Assembly (NCBI RefSeq): GCF_025717045.1
Contig: NZ_JAOVZN010000006.1
Span: forward strand, 770,269 to 834,268
Source of the DNA: Flavobacterium sp. SH_e
Lineage (GTDB): Bacteria > Bacteroidota > Bacteroidia > Flavobacteriales > Flavobacteriaceae
DNA length: 64,000 bases
Direction of reading: 5' to 3'
Part shown: positions 1-6,066 of the stretch, piece after piece
Numbering within the stretch: position 1 is the first letter of the stretch
Layout of the letters: the number at the start of each line of letters is the position of its first letter
Program-made: the position numbers and the translations under genes
The notes under the pieces: model-generated
What the model was told of the DNA's origin: nothing
Database searches by the model: none
What the model saw: only the letters and a program-made list of their open reading frames with translations

Positions 1-279
1 TGAAAGAATTCCACATGAATTCGCTTCAAACATATACTCACTTTTAGTATATCCGATTTTACGGATTACTTCTCTTGCAATTTGCTGAACATCAAGATAA
101 GTATTCGATTTTACTTCACCTGCTAAAATAACTTGACCAGTTGTAACTAGTGTTTCGCAAGCTACTTTAGAATCAGCATCAAATGCCAAAAAGTTGTCAA
201 TTAATGCATCCGAAATTTGATCTGCAACTTTGTCTGGATGCCCTTCACTAACAGATTCTGACGTAAATAAATAAGCCAT
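1..279 (-). CDS. metK: S-adenosylmethionine synthetase, N-terminal part (cut by window edge)
   Basis: This gene makes S-adenosylmethionine from methionine and ATP. Only the first 93 codons are present; the gene continues past the left edge. The translated start [20 protein letters not shown] is the family's diagnostic N-terminus, with the SEGHPDK motif that contributes to the ATP/methionine site. The ATG at 277-279 is the only sensible start. It is transcribed away from metY and shares with it an intergenic region of about 350 bases holding a promoter, a SAM-II-like structured leader and a leader hairpin followed by T residues. The position fits SAM feedback on its own synthesis. The identification is secure; regulation is inferred. 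Confidence 0.97.
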   Translation of the reverse strand, partial: MAYLFTSESVSEGHPDKVADQISDALIDNFLAFDADSKVACETLVTTGQVILAGEVKSNTYLDVQQIAREVIRKIGYTKSEYMFEANSCGILS

Positions 280-339
280 AATAATGTAAAAATAATGTTT
301 TAATTAAAATTAAGCGGGAAAAAGTAATTGCTAAAAAGG

Positions 340-364
340 GCTAAAGGAGAGTTCCTGCTTTAGC
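340..364 (-). terminator. Possible leader terminator of metK
   Basis: On the minus strand, GCTAAAG (364-358) can pair with CTTTAGC (346-340) and is followed by CCTTTTT. It lies between the SAM-II-like element and the metK start, where an expression platform would be. The stem is only 7 bp, so it is a weak terminator by sequence alone. Confidence 0.4.
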
Positions 365-382
365 ATTTTTTACTACTGAAAT

Positions 383-453
383 GAATTTTTCAGCATTCAT
401 AACGAAATCATTTCATTATGAAGAGGTTGCAATCAGTTCAAATTTTTCCTCTG
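383..453 (-). ncRNA. SAM-II-like riboswitch candidate in the metK leader
   Basis: Read on the minus strand, AGAGG (452-448) pairs with CCTCT (426-422). The enclosed loop holds ATTTGAACTGATTGCAA, close to the ATTTAACCGTATTGCAA loop I remember for the SAM-II aptamer. After the stem come a hairpin (TCATAA/TTATGA arms, about 397-421) and GCTGAAAAATTC, which lines up with the SAM-II 3' strand GCTAAAAAGGG. Where SAM-II pairs CC with GG in the pseudoknot, this sequence could pair GAA with TTC, a compensating change. The element starts within a few bases of the predicted transcript start. The comparison is from memory, so this is a candidate only. Confidence 0.42.
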
Positions 454-462
454 TTTCGGGTG

Positions 463-492
463 CAAAGGTATGAAACCATTTTGATTTGCAAA
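463..492 (-). promoter_or_regulatory. metK promoter
   Basis: On the minus strand TTTG (492-489), 18 bases, then TACCTTTG (470-463) matches the Bacteroidetes sigma-A consensus (TTTG and TAnnTTTG). It predicts a start near 456, giving a 5' leader of about 175 bases. The promoter in front of the metH riboswitch at 21888-21919 is nearly the same sequence. Confidence 0.75.
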
Positions 493-540
493 TTAAAGTT
501 CAACTTTTTTTATTTTTAAACGCATAAATTTAACACAAAC

Positions 541-563
541 ATACTAAATTGATAGGGTAATAG
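541..563. promoter_or_regulatory. Shared motif TACTAA-N3-GATAGGGTAAT (copy 1)
   Basis: The sequence around TACTAAATTGATAGGGTAAT in the metK/metY intergenic region recurs almost exactly at 12176-12198, in front of the TauE-cysH-cysDN operon. A related sequence in the opposite orientation is at 10521-10541 before the Rrf2 regulator gene. It may be the operator of a sulfur regulator. That role is inference. Confidence 0.4.
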
Positions 564-581
564 AAATTATTTAAGTTTTTG

Positions 582-613
582 TTTGGCCGATCAAAAAATA
601 GTTCGCAACTTTG
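582..613 (+). promoter_or_regulatory. Promoter of the first attenuator module
   Basis: TTTG at 582-585, 20 bases, then CAACTTTG at 606-613, one mismatch from TAnnTTTG. The predicted start near 620 puts the first leader peptide ATG 17 bases into the transcript. The promoter of the second locus (4052-4083) has the same spacing and the same C for T deviation. Confidence 0.6.
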
Positions 614-636
614 CCACGTTAAAAGAAAAGAAAAAA

Positions 637-705
637 ATGAAATTTACAGTTTGCAATATGATGTCTTGTAAGATGCCGGAATTATCCGCAGAGACACTAT
701 TGTAG
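637..705 (+). CDS. Met/Cys-rich leader peptide 1 (22 codons)
   Basis: A tiny ORF whose product begins MKFTVCNMMSCKM. Met or Cys fill codons 1, 6, 8, 9, 11 and 13. It lies between a promoter and an intrinsic terminator at 732-760. Codons 18-19 (GCAGAG, 688-693) can pair with CTCTGC (735-740) in the 5' arm of that terminator, so the two structures exclude each other. A ribosome paused at the Met/Cys codons would leave 688-693 free and favour read-through; one reaching the stop would cover it and let the terminator form. This fits a leader peptide of an attenuator sensing methionine and/or cysteine supply. No other function is visible. It shares N-M-M-(S/C)-C-K with leader peptide 2. Confidence 0.72.
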   Translation: MKFTVCNMMSCKMPELSAETLL

Positions 706-731
706 TTATTTTTCAAATACTATATATGTAG

Positions 732-760
732 AACCTCTGCCAAATAGCAGAGGTTTTTTT
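732..760 (+). terminator. Intrinsic terminator of attenuator 1
   Basis: AACCTCTGC (732-740), loop CAAATA, GCAGAGGTT (747-755) and a run of T to 760. It is a perfect 9-bp stem. Its 5' arm competes for pairing with 688-693 in leader peptide ORF 1. Confidence 0.9.
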
Positions 761-811
761 ATGGTCTAAATAAAAGGTTTAGAAAAAAATATAAGAAAAT
801 TTCAATTTTAA

Positions 812-842
812 TTTGGTGGTTAAATAAATATTACTACTTTTA
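812..842 (+). promoter_or_regulatory. Possible internal promoter before leader 2
   Basis: TTTG (812-815), 19 bases, TACTTTTA (835-842), one base off TAnnTTTG. If used, leader 2 has its own transcript in addition to read-through from the first promoter. Support is moderate. Confidence 0.4.
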
Positions 843-885
843 CTCTATAGAAATAGTCGAGTTTAAAACAAGATAATTTTAAAAC

Positions 886-966
886 ATGAAAACAATAGCA
901 AAAAGAAATATGATGTGTTGTAAAATGATGCAAATGTGCATCCCTCATTGCTGTTGCCAAAAGTGA
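886..966 (+). CDS. Met/Cys-rich leader peptide 2 (26 codons)
   Basis: The product reads MKTIAKRNMMCCKMMQMC and then IPHCCCQK: seven Met (counting the start) and six Cys in 26 residues. It is followed by an intrinsic terminator (998-1032). GCCAAAAG (956-963, the last codons) can pair with CTTTTGG(T) (1003-1010) in the terminator's 5' arm and its inner stem. A ribosome paused in the Met/Cys run at codons 9-18 would leave the antiterminator strand free; one finishing the ORF would cover it. A pause on the final Cys triplet (codons 22-24) would also mask it, so the sensing codons are more likely 9-18. It shares the N-M-M-x-C-K core with leader 1. The composition is extreme against the surrounding genes. 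Confidence 0.78.
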   Translation: MKTIAKRNMMCCKMMQMCIPHCCCQK

Positions 967-997
967 AAGAGTAGAATCTTTGTTATAGTTAAGCTAT

Positions 998-1032
998 AAG
1001 CCCTTTTGGTCGCCATCCGAAAGGGCTTTTTT
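998..1032 (+). terminator. Intrinsic terminator of attenuator 2
   Basis: AAGCCCTTTTGG (998-1009) pairs with CCGAAAGGGCTT (1017-1028) with one G-T pair, then continues in T. The 5' arm overlaps the strand that can pair with the end of leader peptide ORF 2. Confidence 0.9.
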
Positions 1033-1058
1033 GTTTCAACACATTTAAAATTAAAATC

Positions 1059-1244
1059 ATGAGAACATTAAATTCAATTGCAGTAGAATATTTATTGAGA
1101 AACGATTCTCAACAAAACAATCATACATCAGAAGAAGTAACAAGAGAAACAACAAGAATAGAAAAAGAACAGAATGTAAAGCAAAAATCTTTACTGTTCC
1201 AGTTGTATGAACTTGAAGAAGAAGTGGAAGAATTCTTTGCTTAA
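1059..1244 (+). CDS. Small protein of unknown function, attenuator-linked (copy A)
   Basis: This 61-residue protein has no recognised domain. It starts MRTLNSIAVEYLL, has a charged, Thr/Glu-rich middle, and ends with a hydrophobic-acidic segment SLLFQLYELEEEVEEFFA. A second small protein at 4501-4704 shares the same start (M-x-TLN-x-x-A) and the same C-terminal pattern (SLLF-x-x-Y-x-x-E-x-E-x-x-F). Both follow a doubled leader-peptide/terminator module, so they look like paralogues in a duplicated unit. It lies 31 bases after terminator 2 and 76 bases before metY, probably on the metY transcript. It has no signal peptide or membrane segment. Function unknown; the coding call rests on the similarity of the two copies and the shared position. 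Confidence 0.6.
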   Translation: MRTLNSIAVEYLLRNDSQQNNHTSEEVTRETTRIEKEQNVKQKSLLFQLYELEEEVEEFFA

Positions 1245-1320
1245 AACTTCAAATTATAAAATTTCAAAAATCAATTACAATATATAATAGTATTAACAAT
1301 ATTTAAAAAACTAGGAAATC

Positions 1321-2625
1321 ATGAGTACACAAAAATTTGCAACAAACGCACTACATGCAGGACACGATGTTACTAAAAATGCAGGAACAAGAGCTGTACC
1401 TATTTATCAGACATCATCATACGTATTTAATAACGCAGATCACGCTGCCAATTTATTTGGTCTTGCTGAAGCTGGATTTATTTACACAAGATTAAATAAC
1501 CCAACAAACGATGTTTTGGAACAGCGTTTAGCTGCGCTCGAAGGCGGAATTGGAGCTGTAGTTACGGCTTCTGGAGCATCGGCAATTTCAACAACTTTAT
1601 TGACTTTGCTTAAAGCAGGAGATCATATTGTTGCTTCAAACAGTTTATATGGAGGAACTTATAATCTTTTAAAAGTTACTTTACCAAGATTAGGAATCAC
1701 AACTACATTTGTTGATCCTTCAAAACCTGAAAACTTTACCAAAGCAGCAAAAGAAAATACAAGAGCATTTTTTGTTGAATCTCTTGGAAATCCAAAATTA
1801 GATATATTGGACTTAAAAGGAATTTCGGCGGAAGCCAAAGCATTCAAAGTGCCATTTATAGTAGATAATACAGTTGCGACACCTTATTTATTGAACCCAA
1901 TTAAATATGGTGCCGATATTGTAATTCACTCCTTAACTAAATATATTGCTGGAAACGGAACTTCATTAGGAGGCGTTATCATTGATGCTGGAAACTTTGA
2001 TTGGTCTAACGGAAAATTCCCTGAATTTACTGAGCCATCTGCAGGATACCACGGATTAGTATATCACGAAGCTTTAGGGAATGCGGCTTTTATTGCAAAA
2101 GCTCGAATTGAAGGTTTACGTGATTTTGGTTCTGCATTGAGTCCATTTAATGCTTTCCAGATCATTCAAGGGCTAGAAACGCTACCAATCCGAATCAAGA
2201 AACATAGCGAAAATGCTTTGGCTCTAGCTGAATGGTTAGAAAAACAAGATGAGGTAGTTTGGGTAAATTACCCAGGTTTAAAATCAAGCAAATATCACGA
2301 TTTGGCTAAAGAATATTTACCGCAAGGCCAAAGCGGAATTATCACTTTTGGATTAAAAGGAGGTTTTGATGCTGCTAAAAAAGTAGTAGATGAGACTAAA
2401 TTATTTTCTCTGTTGGCAAATATTGGTGATACAAAATCATTAATTATTCATCCGGCAAGTACAACGCATCAGCAATTGACAGATGAAGAGCAAATAGAAA
2501 CAGGAGTTTCTAAAGATTTGGTTCGTCTGTCTGTGGGAATTGAAGATATTGAGGATTTAATTGCTGATCTGGAAGCTGTTTTTGAGAGCGTTAAACTTTC
2601 TCAATACAGCATCAATAAAAATTAG
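1321..2625 (+). CDS. metY: O-acetylhomoserine sulfhydrylase
   Basis: The enzyme makes homocysteine directly from O-acetylhomoserine and sulfide, in the cytoplasm. The 434-residue length is typical of MetY, longer than cystathionine gamma-synthases. The Cys/Met-metabolism PLP fold is clear: YTRLNNPT near residue 58, and the PLP lysine K207 in HSLTKYIAGNG. It probably lies on the transcript controlled by attenuators 1 and 2 and follows small protein copy A by 76 bases; a strong hairpin with a T tail ends it. With MetX (5075) making O-acetylhomoserine and the cys operon making sulfide, it closes the direct sulfhydrylation route. Specificity against the second PLP enzyme at 9219 is inferred from length and motifs. 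Confidence 0.93.
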   Translation: MSTQKFATNALHAGHDVTKNAGTRAVPIYQTSSYVFNNADHAANLFGLAEAGFIYTRLNNPTNDVLEQRLAALEGGIGAVVTASGASAISTTLLTLLKAGDHIVASNSLYGGTYNLLKVTLPRLGITTTFVDPSKPENFTKAAKENTRAFFVESLGNPKLDILDLKGISAEAKAFKVPFIVDNTVATPYLLNPIKYGADIVIHSLTKYIAGNGTSLGGVIIDAGNFDWSNGKFPEFTEPSAGYHGLVYHEALGNAAFIAKARIEGLRDFGSALSPFNAFQIIQGLETLPIRIKKHSENALALAEWLEKQDEVVWVNYPGLKSSKYHDLAKEYLPQGQSGIITFGLKGGFDAAKKVVDETKLFSLLANIGDTKSLIIHPASTTHQQLTDEEQIETGVSKDLVRLSVGIEDIEDLIADLEAVFESVKLSQYSINKN

Positions 2626-2649
2626 GTTTTTTTGTTTTTTGTTTGAAAG

Positions 2650-2684
2650 ATTGCCTTTAGCCATTGTGCTAAAGGTAATTTTTT
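2650..2684 (+). terminator. Terminator after metY
   Basis: ATTGCCTTTAGC (2650-2661) pairs with GCTAAAGGTAAT (2668-2679) with one G-T pair and is followed by T residues. It separates metY from the next gene. Confidence 0.8.
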
Positions 2685-2712
2685 GTGAAAAGCATCTTTA
2701 TAAATTAAGCCA

Positions 2713-2738
2713 TGTAGAGGCGCACTGCAGTGCATCTT
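2713..2738. repeat. Palindromic intergenic element
   Basis: A perfect palindrome GCACTGCAGTGC (2722-2733) with partly matching flanks (GTAGAGGC on the left, ATCT on the right). It looks like a worn copy of a dispersed palindrome; only one copy is visible in this window. Confidence 0.5.
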
Positions 2739-2770
2739 AATTGTGGTTAAAAACTAAAATGTTAGAAATT

Positions 2771-3859
2771 ATGTCGAAGCTTAAAATAAACATTATCCTT
2801 TTCGGAATTGGAAATATCGGAAGCACTTTGATTAATCAGATTATTGAAAGTCAGGAATTTTTTCTTGAAAGTAAAAATGTTGATTTTCATTTTCCAATTA
2901 TTACCAATTCGACGGTTGCTTTTTTTGAGAAAGAAGGCGTTGGGTATTCTTGGGAAACCAATTTCAGACAACTGGCAGTTCCTTTTAAAGTACAAGATAT
3001 TGTCGAGTTTGCCCAAGAAAATGAATTTGAAAATCTAATTGCCGTTGATGCAACAGCCAGCGACGAACTCGTAAAACACTACAATACATTAATTCAAAAC
3101 GGATTTAATATTGTAGCGGTAAATAAGAAAGCCAACACGCTTCCGATTGACTTGTATAAAGAACTAAGAGCAAATCTTAAAAAGTATGACAAAGAGTTTC
3201 TGTATGAAACTTCGGTTGATACTGGAATTCCAGTTTTACAAACTTTAAGAGATTTGTATTATTCGGGAGAAAAAATCACTAAAATTCGAGGTGTTTTTTC
3301 AGATAATTTAAGTTATGTCTTTAATCGATTTTCCTCTGAAGATGTTTCGTTTTCATCGGTTTTAAAAGATGCGAGTCTTTTAGGTTTGATGAAATCGACG
3401 TTCAAAGAAGATTTATCTGGAAATGATACCGCAAGAAAACTTTTGATATTAGCGAGAGAAATAGGAAAAGATTTTGAGCTTTCAGACATTAAAATCAAAC
3501 CGTTTATAACAGAACAGCATTTGGAGAAAAATGGCATCTTGAATAAAGATGAAGTCGATAAGTCTTTTAAAATAGCTAAAATCACGCAGGCAGAAAATCA
3601 TGTTTTGAGATTTGTTGGCGAATTTGATGTCGAAAAAGGAACTCTTGAAGTCAAATTAATTTCTGAACCAACAGATTCTCCAATCGGTCAATTGAAAGGT
3701 TCGGATACTATTTTTGAAATTTTTACGAAATCTTACGCAAATGTTCCTATTGTAATTCAGAGCGCACCAGCATGCAAACAAGCAATTTCGAGAGGAATTA
3801 TAACCGATATTCTAAAAATTGCCGAAAGAATCAGAAATAAAGAGGCTATTTGGTCTTAA
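2771..3859 (+). CDS. Homoserine dehydrogenase paralogue with altered active site
   Basis: This 362-residue protein matches the homoserine dehydrogenase half of the ThrA at 6067: a Rossmann start INIILFGIGNIGSTLINQ, the nucleotide-domain segment VNKKANT, and a catalytic-domain segment ending DLSGNDTARKLLILARE. The catalytic motif is damaged: GYTEPDPRED of ThrA (residues 648-657) reads GLMKSTFKED here (205-214). The family's key Glu is therefore Lys208 and the TEPDPR motif is gone, although the later Asp and Lys (D219, K223) remain. The C-terminal glycine-rich GAGAGSAVTARG is also replaced (SAPACKQAISRG). It may be a regulatory pseudo-enzyme or have changed substrate. An ATG at 2759 and a TTG at 2741 are alternative starts; 2771 best aligns with the domain start. 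Confidence 0.75.
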   Translation: MSKLKINIILFGIGNIGSTLINQIIESQEFFLESKNVDFHFPIITNSTVAFFEKEGVGYSWETNFRQLAVPFKVQDIVEFAQENEFENLIAVDATASDELVKHYNTLIQNGFNIVAVNKKANTLPIDLYKELRANLKKYDKEFLYETSVDTGIPVLQTLRDLYYSGEKITKIRGVFSDNLSYVFNRFSSEDVSFSSVLKDASLLGLMKSTFKEDLSGNDTARKLLILAREIGKDFELSDIKIKPFITEQHLEKNGILNKDEVDKSFKIAKITQAENHVLRFVGEFDVEKGTLEVKLISEPTDSPIGQLKGSDTIFEIFTKSYANVPIVIQSAPACKQAISRGIITDILKIAERIRNKEAIWS

Positions 3860-4051
3860 ATTTTCTTAAAAAACAGAAAAAATAACCAATGTTCTTTGAT
3901 AAACTAATTTGTTAAAGGAAGTTTTAGAAGCGAAAAATGCGTATTTCTGTATTTTTTACTCTTATTTATCCTACAAATGTGTTTGTAAGGCGATTTTTGC
4001 CGTGAAAAAACACATTTTTAACGAATTTTGTAATTAAATTCTTGAATTTCA

Positions 4052-4083
4052 TTTGTGTAATAAAAAAAATATTTGCATATTTG
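4052..4083 (+). promoter_or_regulatory. Promoter of the second attenuator locus
   Basis: TTTG (4052-4055), 20 bases, CATATTTG (4076-4083). The layout matches the promoter at 582-613. The predicted start near 4090 places leader peptide 3 about 20 bases downstream. Confidence 0.6.
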
Positions 4084-4110
4084 TTATACCCAAAAACTAC
4101 TAGAAATCAA

Positions 4111-4182
4111 ATGAACTTAAAAGTCAACAAAATGTTTTGCGCCATTTCGGTTATTACTGAGGCTGGGTTGTCTATTGCTTAA
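4111..4182 (+). CDS. Leader peptide 3 (23 codons)
   Basis: A tiny ORF encoding MNLKVNKMFCAISVITEAGL and three more residues (SIA). It has the same layout as leader 1: a promoter before it and an intrinsic terminator after it. GAGGCT (4159-4164, codons 17-18) can pair with AGCCTC (4212-4217) of the terminator 5' arm, giving a 6-bp antiterminator at the same relative place as in leader 1. Met8 and Cys10 lie about 20 bases upstream of that strand, as a sensing pause would need. It shares N-K-M-F with leader 4. It is less rich in Met and Cys than leaders 1 and 2, so which amino acid it senses is less clear. Confidence 0.62.
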   Translation: MNLKVNKMFCAISVITEAGLSIA

Positions 4183-4208
4183 TAAATTGTAAGAAAACAA
4201 TATATAGT

Positions 4209-4242
4209 AAAAGCCTCCCATAAAATATTTGGGAGGCTTTTT
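4209..4242 (+). terminator. Intrinsic terminator of attenuator 3
   Basis: AAAAGCCTCCCA (4209-4220) pairs with TGGGAGGCTTTT (4230-4241). The 5' arm can alternatively pair with 4159-4164. Confidence 0.9.
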
Positions 4243-4287
4243 AATTTAACACAAATGCAGAATTTAAAATTACAATATAAATCACAG

Positions 4288-4359
4288 ATGAATAAATCCT
4301 TACAGATGAACAAGATGTTTGCTGTCGCGCTTATTTGCGTACACGTCTGTCGATACTAA
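4288..4359 (+). CDS. Leader peptide 4 (23 codons)
   Basis: A tiny ORF encoding MNKSLQMNKMFAVALICVHV and CRY. It contains four Met (with the start) and two Cys and shares MNKMF with leader 3 (an internal ATG at 4306 starts at this motif). GATACTAAAAG (4352-4362, spanning the last codons and stop) can pair over 11 positions with CTTTTGGTATC (4389-4399), which includes much of the 5' arm and part of the loop of the following terminator. This is the longest of the four antiterminators. Reaching the stop codon would cover this strand; pausing at Met7, Met10 or Cys17 would leave it free. I see no promoter directly before it, so it probably depends on read-through of terminator 3. Confidence 0.66.
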   Translation: MNKSLQMNKMFAVALICVHVCRY

Positions 4360-4383
4360 AAGTATAAATGAGTTTAAAAACTT

Positions 4384-4423
4384 AAACCCTTTTGGTATCT
4401 AAAAATCCAAAAGGGTTTTTTTA
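4384..4423 (+). terminator. Intrinsic terminator of attenuator 4
   Basis: AAACCCTTTTGG (4384-4395) and CCAAAAGGGTTT (4407-4418) form a perfect 12-bp stem followed by T residues. It closely resembles terminator 2 in sequence (CCCTTTTGG arm), supporting common descent of the two loci. Confidence 0.92.
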
Positions 4424-4500
4424 TTCCCGAAAAGGGCTTAACACAAATATAAAAGAGAAATAAAGATTATAAAACGCAAACTGAACTAAAACTTAATATC

Positions 4501-4704
4501 ATGAGCACATTGAACTACTTAGCAGAAAAAATTTCAAACTTGAAAAACAGAAGGACAAGAAAAAATAATCCGCCGCCGCCAACAAACGAATTGGCTCACC
4601 CTAGATTCGGAATTACAGAAGAAGATAAAAGTACTGTAAAAAAAGTGCCAAATTCTTTATTGTTTTTAATGTATTCAAAAGAGAATGAAACGCTTTTCAT
4701 CTAA
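4501..4704 (+). CDS. Small protein of unknown function, attenuator-linked (copy B)
   Basis: This 67-residue protein starts MSTLNYLAEKISNLKNRR, carries a four-proline run (NNPPPPTNE), and ends SLLFLMYSKENETLFI. The start and end match the small protein at 1059-1244 while the middle differs in length and composition. It sits 78 bases after terminator 4 and is followed by the separate promoter and SAM riboswitch of metX. That makes it the only larger ORF directly under attenuators 3 and 4, and suggests that the small protein itself may be a regulated product. It has no signal peptide, membrane segment or known fold. Function unknown. Confidence 0.58.
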   Translation: MSTLNYLAEKISNLKNRRTRKNNPPPPTNELAHPRFGITEEDKSTVKKVPNSLLFLMYSKENETLFI

Positions 4705-4834
4705 ACAGAAAAGCGACATAAATTAGGTTAAAACCTGCATAATTTTACTGGGCATTTATGTTCGGTAAATTTTTGCGTATAATAGTTTTTGCTAAAGTAA
4801 GTCTCAGAAATTTAACAAACACTTTTAGATAAAA

Positions 4835-4866
4835 TTTGTTTGTTAAAGAAAATAGTAGTTAATTTG
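4835..4866 (+). promoter_or_regulatory. metX-thrA promoter
   Basis: TTTG (4835-4838), 20 bases, TTAATTTG (4859-4866), one mismatch from TAnnTTTG. The predicted start near 4873 lies just before the SAM-I riboswitch. Confidence 0.6.
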
Positions 4867-4895
4867 CACTCGTTAAGTTCAAACAAATATTGAAA

Positions 4896-5001
4896 TGTTA
4901 TAAAGAAAGGACGAGGGATTAGACCCGATGAAGCCTTAGCAACCCTTCGGTAAAACGAAGAAGGTGCTACATTCTACCACGCCAAACGTGGAAAGATAAC
5001 A
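4896..5001 (+). ncRNA. SAM-I (S-box) riboswitch before metX-thrA
   Basis: The core GAGGGATTAGACCCGATGAA, then GCCTTAGCAACC and AAGGTGCTAC, are the conserved S-box sequences. P1 is TGTTAT (4896-4901) with ATAACA (4996-5001). The CTTCG...CGAAG and CCACG...CGTGG hairpins match the variable internal stems. No strong terminator lies between it and the TTG start at 5075, so control may act on translation start. S-box RNAs bind S-adenosylmethionine and normally switch genes off. Confidence 0.95.
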
Positions 5002-5074
5002 ACAAGATTTTTTCTAGTTAAACCTAGTTTTTTCTTTCTAATATTTCCATATACAAATCAATAATACAACAGAT

Positions 5075-6064
5075 TTGAAATTGGAAAATATACCAAATCC
5101 CATTATAATTCAAGATTTCATCACAGAAAGTGGTGTAACTTATCATTCTATACCGTTAAATTTTACGCTTGCAGGACAACCGCTGCACAGTGCGCCTATT
5201 GTTTTGGTTAATCATGCTTTAACTGGAAATGCGCAGGTGACGGGCGAAAACGGCTGGTGGAATGATTTAATTGGAGAAGGTAAAACCATCGATACTAATG
5301 TATATACCATTTTGGCTTTTGATATTCCAGGAAATGGAAGCGATTCTTTCTTAATCGAAAATTATCTTGATTTTACAGCCAGAGATATTGCTAGAATCTT
5401 TATTAAAGGTTTAAGAACTTTAAATATTGAAAAGCTTTTTGCGGTTATAGGTGGTTCTGTTGGTGGCGGAATTGCTTGGGAAATTTTAGCTTTGGCGCCA
5501 AATATCACAGAAAATCTTATTCCGATTGCAAGCGACTGGAAATCGACAGACTGGCTTATTGCAAACTGTTTTCTGCAAGAGCAGATTCTGAATAATTCTT
5601 CAAAACCAATCGAAGACGCCAGAATCCATGCCATGCTTTGTTATCGTTCGCCAGAATCATTTAAAGAAAAATTCCAGCGAACCATTAATCAAGATCTTTT
5701 GATTTTTAATATCGAAAGCTGGCTGGCGCATCACGGAAAAAAATTGCAGAAAAGATTCCAGTTATCTTCTTATAAATTAATGAATCAGTTGCTTAAAACA
5801 ATTGATATTACTAGAAATAGTGAAAGTTTTGAAAACTTATTGTCCAAAACAAAAGCTTCAATTCATATTATCGGAATCAATTCAGATTTGTTTTTTACGG
5901 CAAAAGAAAACGTAGAAACTTATGAAGAATTGAAGAAGTTTAAAGACAATGTTTTCTACAGCGAAATTGATTCGGTTCACGGACATGACGCTTTTTTAAT
6001 CGAGTACAAACAATTAGATCATTTACTTGCCGACATTTTTAAGGCAGAAACAATAAAGAAATAA
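5075..6064 (+). CDS. metX: Homoserine O-acetyltransferase family protein
   Basis: This alpha/beta-hydrolase fold enzyme of 329 residues activates homoserine, most likely with acetyl-CoA. The visible motifs are NHALTGNAQV near the oxyanion region, the nucleophile elbow GGSVGGG (family Ser), the acid in INSDLFF and the base in VHGHDAFL, in the usual Ser-Asp-His order. It starts at TTG (5075); no ATG fits upstream of the conserved region. It is 74 bases after the SAM-I riboswitch and 2 bases before thrA, so the two are one SAM-controlled operon. The product feeds MetY and/or MetZ. Acetyl rather than succinyl specificity is inferred from the family and the neighbouring metY. Confidence 0.9.
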   Translation: MKLENIPNPIIIQDFITESGVTYHSIPLNFTLAGQPLHSAPIVLVNHALTGNAQVTGENGWWNDLIGEGKTIDTNVYTILAFDIPGNGSDSFLIENYLDFTARDIARIFIKGLRTLNIEKLFAVIGGSVGGGIAWEILALAPNITENLIPIASDWKSTDWLIANCFLQEQILNNSSKPIEDARIHAMLCYRSPESFKEKFQRTINQDLLIFNIESWLAHHGKKLQKRFQLSSYKLMNQLLKTIDITRNSESFENLLSKTKASIHIIGINSDLFFTAKENVETYEELKKFKDNVFYSEIDSVHGHDAFLIEYKQLDHLLADIFKAETIKK

Positions 6065-6066
6065 AA

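Noticed and set aside
323..345. A plus-strand GCTAAAAAGGG that equals the 3' end of SAM-II riboswitches.
   Set aside because: No matching stem or loop is upstream of it on the plus strand, and it would be antisense to metK. The minus-strand structure fits much better.
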